A stretch of DNA of 64,000 bases from Candidatus Intricatilinea gracilis. Its GTDB lineage: Bacteria; Pseudomonadota; Gammaproteobacteria; Burkholderiales; Burkholderiaceae_C. The position numbers and the translations under genes were made by a program. The DNA is taken from contig JADJDQ010000006.1 in NCBI GenBank assembly GCA_016702605.1, forward strand, positions 144,874 to 208,873. Reading direction: 5' to 3'. The notes beneath the pieces are model-generated. The model was not told the origin of the DNA, searched no databases, and was given only the letters and a program-made list of their open reading frames with translations. This document shows positions 60,958-64,000 of the stretch, one piece after another (positions within the stretch are counted from its first letter, which is position 1; every line of letters begins with the position of its first letter).

Positions 60958-60967
60958 TCCGTATAAT
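60938..60967 (+). promoter_or_regulatory. guaB promoter
   Basis: A perfect -10 TATAAT at 60962-60967 lies 26 bp before the guaB ATG. Upstream, TTGCGC (60941-60946, 15-bp spacer) or TTCTTG (60938-60943, 18-bp spacer) could be the -35. TGGAGCC before the ATG is the ribosome site. Confidence 0.62.
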
Positions 60968-60993
60968 CTCCTTTTGCGTCTGGAGCCATCCAC

Positions 60994-62466
<1,473 letters not shown>

Positions 62467-62472
62467 TGCTGG

Positions 62473-62528
62473 CGCCCGGCTTGCGAACTGCCAGCGCCCT
62501 GCCTGAGCGCGCCGGGCGGGGCCTCTTT
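62473..62528 (+). terminator. Possible terminator after guaB
   Basis: CGCCCGGC (62473-62480) pairs with GCCGGGCG (62511-62518) across a 30-nt loop, followed by GGGCCTCTTTT. The long loop makes it only a moderate candidate. Confidence 0.35.
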
Positions 62529-62604
62529 TGACCGCCGACCCCGTCACGCAGGCCCGCCCGTTGCAGCCTCCGGCACCGGCGCCGCGCAGGGCCGCACCGC
62601 GGCC

Positions 62605-63828
62605 ATGCCCTTCATCATGCTGACGGTGCTGATCGACATGGTGTCGATCGGACTGATCATCCCGGTGCTGCCGCCGCTGGTGGGCAGCTTCACCGGCTCG
62701 CAGGCGGACCACGCCTTCTGGTACGGGGTGGTCACCTTCGCCTTCGGCTTTGCCAACTTCTTCGGCTCGCCCATCCTGGGCGCCTTGTCCGATCGCTACG
62801 GCCGCCGTCCCGTGCTGCTGGTGGGTTTCTCGGGCCTGGCGCTGAGCTTCTTCGTGACGGCGATTGCCCAGTCGATCTGGGTGCTGGTGGTGGTTCGCCT
62901 GTTCAGCGGCGCCATGCAGTCCAACGCCGCGGTGGCCAACGCCTATGTGGCCGACATCACCGAGCCCGACCAGCGCGCCAAACGTTTCGGCATGCTCGGC
63001 GCCATGTTCGGCCTGGGCTTCATCCTCGGCCCGGTGATGGGTGGCCTGCTCGGCGCACACGACCTGCGCCTGCCCTTCTTCGCGGCCGGAGCGCTGGCGG
63101 TGTGCAACTGGTTCTACGGCCTGTTCGTGCTGCCCGAATCACTGCCGCCCGAGCGCCGCCATGCGGTCGACTGGAAGGGCGTCAATCCCGTCTCGGCGCT
63201 CAAGCGATTGAGCGAGCTCGAGGGTGTCGGCCTGCTGGTGGTGGTGATCGGCCTGAGCTCACTGGCGCAGATGGTGTTGCACACGAGCTGGGTGCTGTAC
63301 ACCACCTTCAAGTTCGGCTGGGGCCCCGCAGAAAACGGCTGGTCGCTGTTCGCCGTGGGGGTGATGGGTGTGATCGTGCAGGGCGGCCTCATCCGTGTGG
63401 CGCTCAAGCGCTGGCCGGCCGAACGTATCGCCGTGATGGGGCTGATCTCGTCGTCGATCTGTTATGCGCTCTGGGGCCTGTCGAGCGAGGGCTGGATGAT
63501 GTACGCCGTGGTCGTGCTCAACGTCTTCGGCTTCATGGCCAATACCGCGGTGCAAAGCCTGGTATCCAATGCCGCCGACGACAGCACGCAAGGCAAGACC
63601 ATGGGCAGCGTCGCCTCGCTCACCAGCCTGATGGCCGTGCTGGCGCCGGTGCTGGGCGCGGCCTTGCTGGGCATCGTGTCGCACCTGCCGCGTGGCGACT
63701 GGCGCATCGGTGCGCCGTTTTTCCTGTGTGCCGCCTTGCAGATGGTGTCGACCATGTTCGCGTTGATGCATTTCAGGCGTCAGCGCAGTGCCGATGCCGC
63801 GGCCGCTGCGGCACCAGCTCAGGCCTGA
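62605..63828 (+). CDS. MFS drug/metabolite transporter, TetA-like
   Basis: 407 aa, twelve predicted helices. The N-terminus IDMVSIGLIIPVLPPLVGSF and motif A GSPILGALSDRYGRRPVLLV resemble the TCR/Tet subfamily of drug:H+ antiporters; ADITEPDQRAKRFGMLGAMF and GLGFILGPVMGGLLG contain the motif-C-like antiporter segment. The substrate is unknown, and nothing here shows it exports tetracycline. It sits between guaB and guaA, a position common for an accessory gene in this order. ATG 62605 is the first in-frame ATG with a hydrophobic lead. Confidence 0.86.
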   Translation: MPFIMLTVLIDMVSIGLIIPVLPPLVGSFTGSQADHAFWYGVVTFAFGFANFFGSPILGALSDRYGRRPVLLVGFSGLALSFFVTAIAQSIWVLVVVRLFSGAMQSNAAVANAYVADITEPDQRAKRFGMLGAMFGLGFILGPVMGGLLGAHDLRLPFFAAGALAVCNWFYGLFVLPESLPPERRHAVDWKGVNPVSALKRLSELEGVGLLVVVIGLSSLAQMVLHTSWVLYTTFKFGWGPAENGWSLFAVGVMGVIVQGGLIRVALKRWPAERIAVMGLISSSICYALWGLSSEGWMMYAVVVLNVFGFMANTAVQSLVSNAADDSTQGKTMGSVASLTSLMAVLAPVLGAALLGIVSHLPRGDWRIGAPFFLCAALQMVSTMFALMHFRRQRSADAAAAAAPAQA

Positions 63829-63925
63829 TCGTCTTGCTGGTGCAGCGCTCGGGCGCTCGACCACGTTCTTCTTTCAACGTCAACGCGCCGTCTCCGCACC
63901 GCGGGTCGCGCCAGTGCAGCCTTCC

Positions 63926-64000
63926 ATGACGCAACACGACAAGGTCCTCATCCTCGATTTCGGCTCGCAGGTCACGCAGCTCATCGCGCGGCGTGTACGC
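63926..64000 (+). CDS. guaA: GMP synthase (glutamine-hydrolysing), N-terminal fragment
   Basis: Only 25 codons fall in the window. They read MTQHDKVLILDFGSQVTQLI followed by ARRVR, the unmistakable start of the GuaA class I glutamine amidotransferase domain (DFGSQxxQLIARR). GuaA converts XMP to GMP, the step after GuaB. The gene continues beyond the right edge. Confidence 0.95.
   Translation, partial: MTQHDKVLILDFGSQVTQLIARRVR

Overview
The window is GC-rich, densely coded DNA from a betaproteobacterium. Gene content and protein style (intracellular PHB depolymerase plus PhaR, H+-pyrophosphatase, standalone RnfB, TolB-Pal-CpoB, branched-chain oxo-acid dehydrogenase) point to Burkholderiales, perhaps the Leptothrix/Rubrivivax/Sphaerotilus side. 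That placement is inferred from protein content, not from a marker gene. No rRNA, tRNA or CRISPR array was seen.

Layout. 1-5.9 kb (minus strand): an aerobic carbon monoxide dehydrogenase cluster in the order coxM-coxS-coxL-coxG-coxD', running off the left edge. CoxL carries the form I active-site loop AYRCSFR. Upstream on the same strand lies a PAS-LytTR regulator with the heme-ligand pattern of the CO sensor RcoM. 6.2-10.4 kb: an alpha/beta hydrolase, RnfB, PHB depolymerase with a likely PhaR operator, and an HDOD protein. 10.6-13.7 kb: divergent membrane and soluble pyrophosphatases. 13.8-27.5 kb: an acyltransferase and NAD synthetase with colliding start codons, a large lipoprotein metalloprotease, a degenerate chemoreceptor, Xaa-Pro aminopeptidase, and an acyl-CoA synthetase/TPP-lyase pair. 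27.6-31.2 kb (minus): a bkd operon (E1alpha, E1beta, E2). 31.3-38.3 kb: an SF1 helicase, YiaA-like protein, PhaR, TesA, an ABC ATPase, RlmB, a lipoprotein and a glycosyltransferase. 38.5-43.8 kb: tolB-pal-cpoB, a YeeE/YedE transporter and TcdA. 43.88-46.39 kb: a complete-looking IS66 element with terminal repeats and a target duplication, inserted 20 bp upstream of rmuC. 46.4-55.6 kb: rmuC (frameshifted), an MFS protein with a minisatellite, a lipoprotein (frameshifted), an AT-richer pair (DUF1801 and an AAC(3)-I-like acetyltransferase), mnmC and a DUF3445 gene. 55.7-60.96 kb: rimO, metC, pip, smpB, ratA and a DUF4124 remnant, every one frame-disrupted. 61-64 kb: guaB, an MFS gene and the start of guaA, all intact.

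How it fits together. The left block is a CO-sensing and CO-oxidising module that would supply electrons to respiration. PHB turnover recurs through phaZ and phaR. The most interesting feature is the compact rcoM-coxMSLGD arrangement with a repeat-containing control region. The main caution is the concentration of one-base indels in short homopolymers between 47.8 and 61 kb. These hit conserved and probably essential genes, so consensus errors are a likelier cause than true gene decay.
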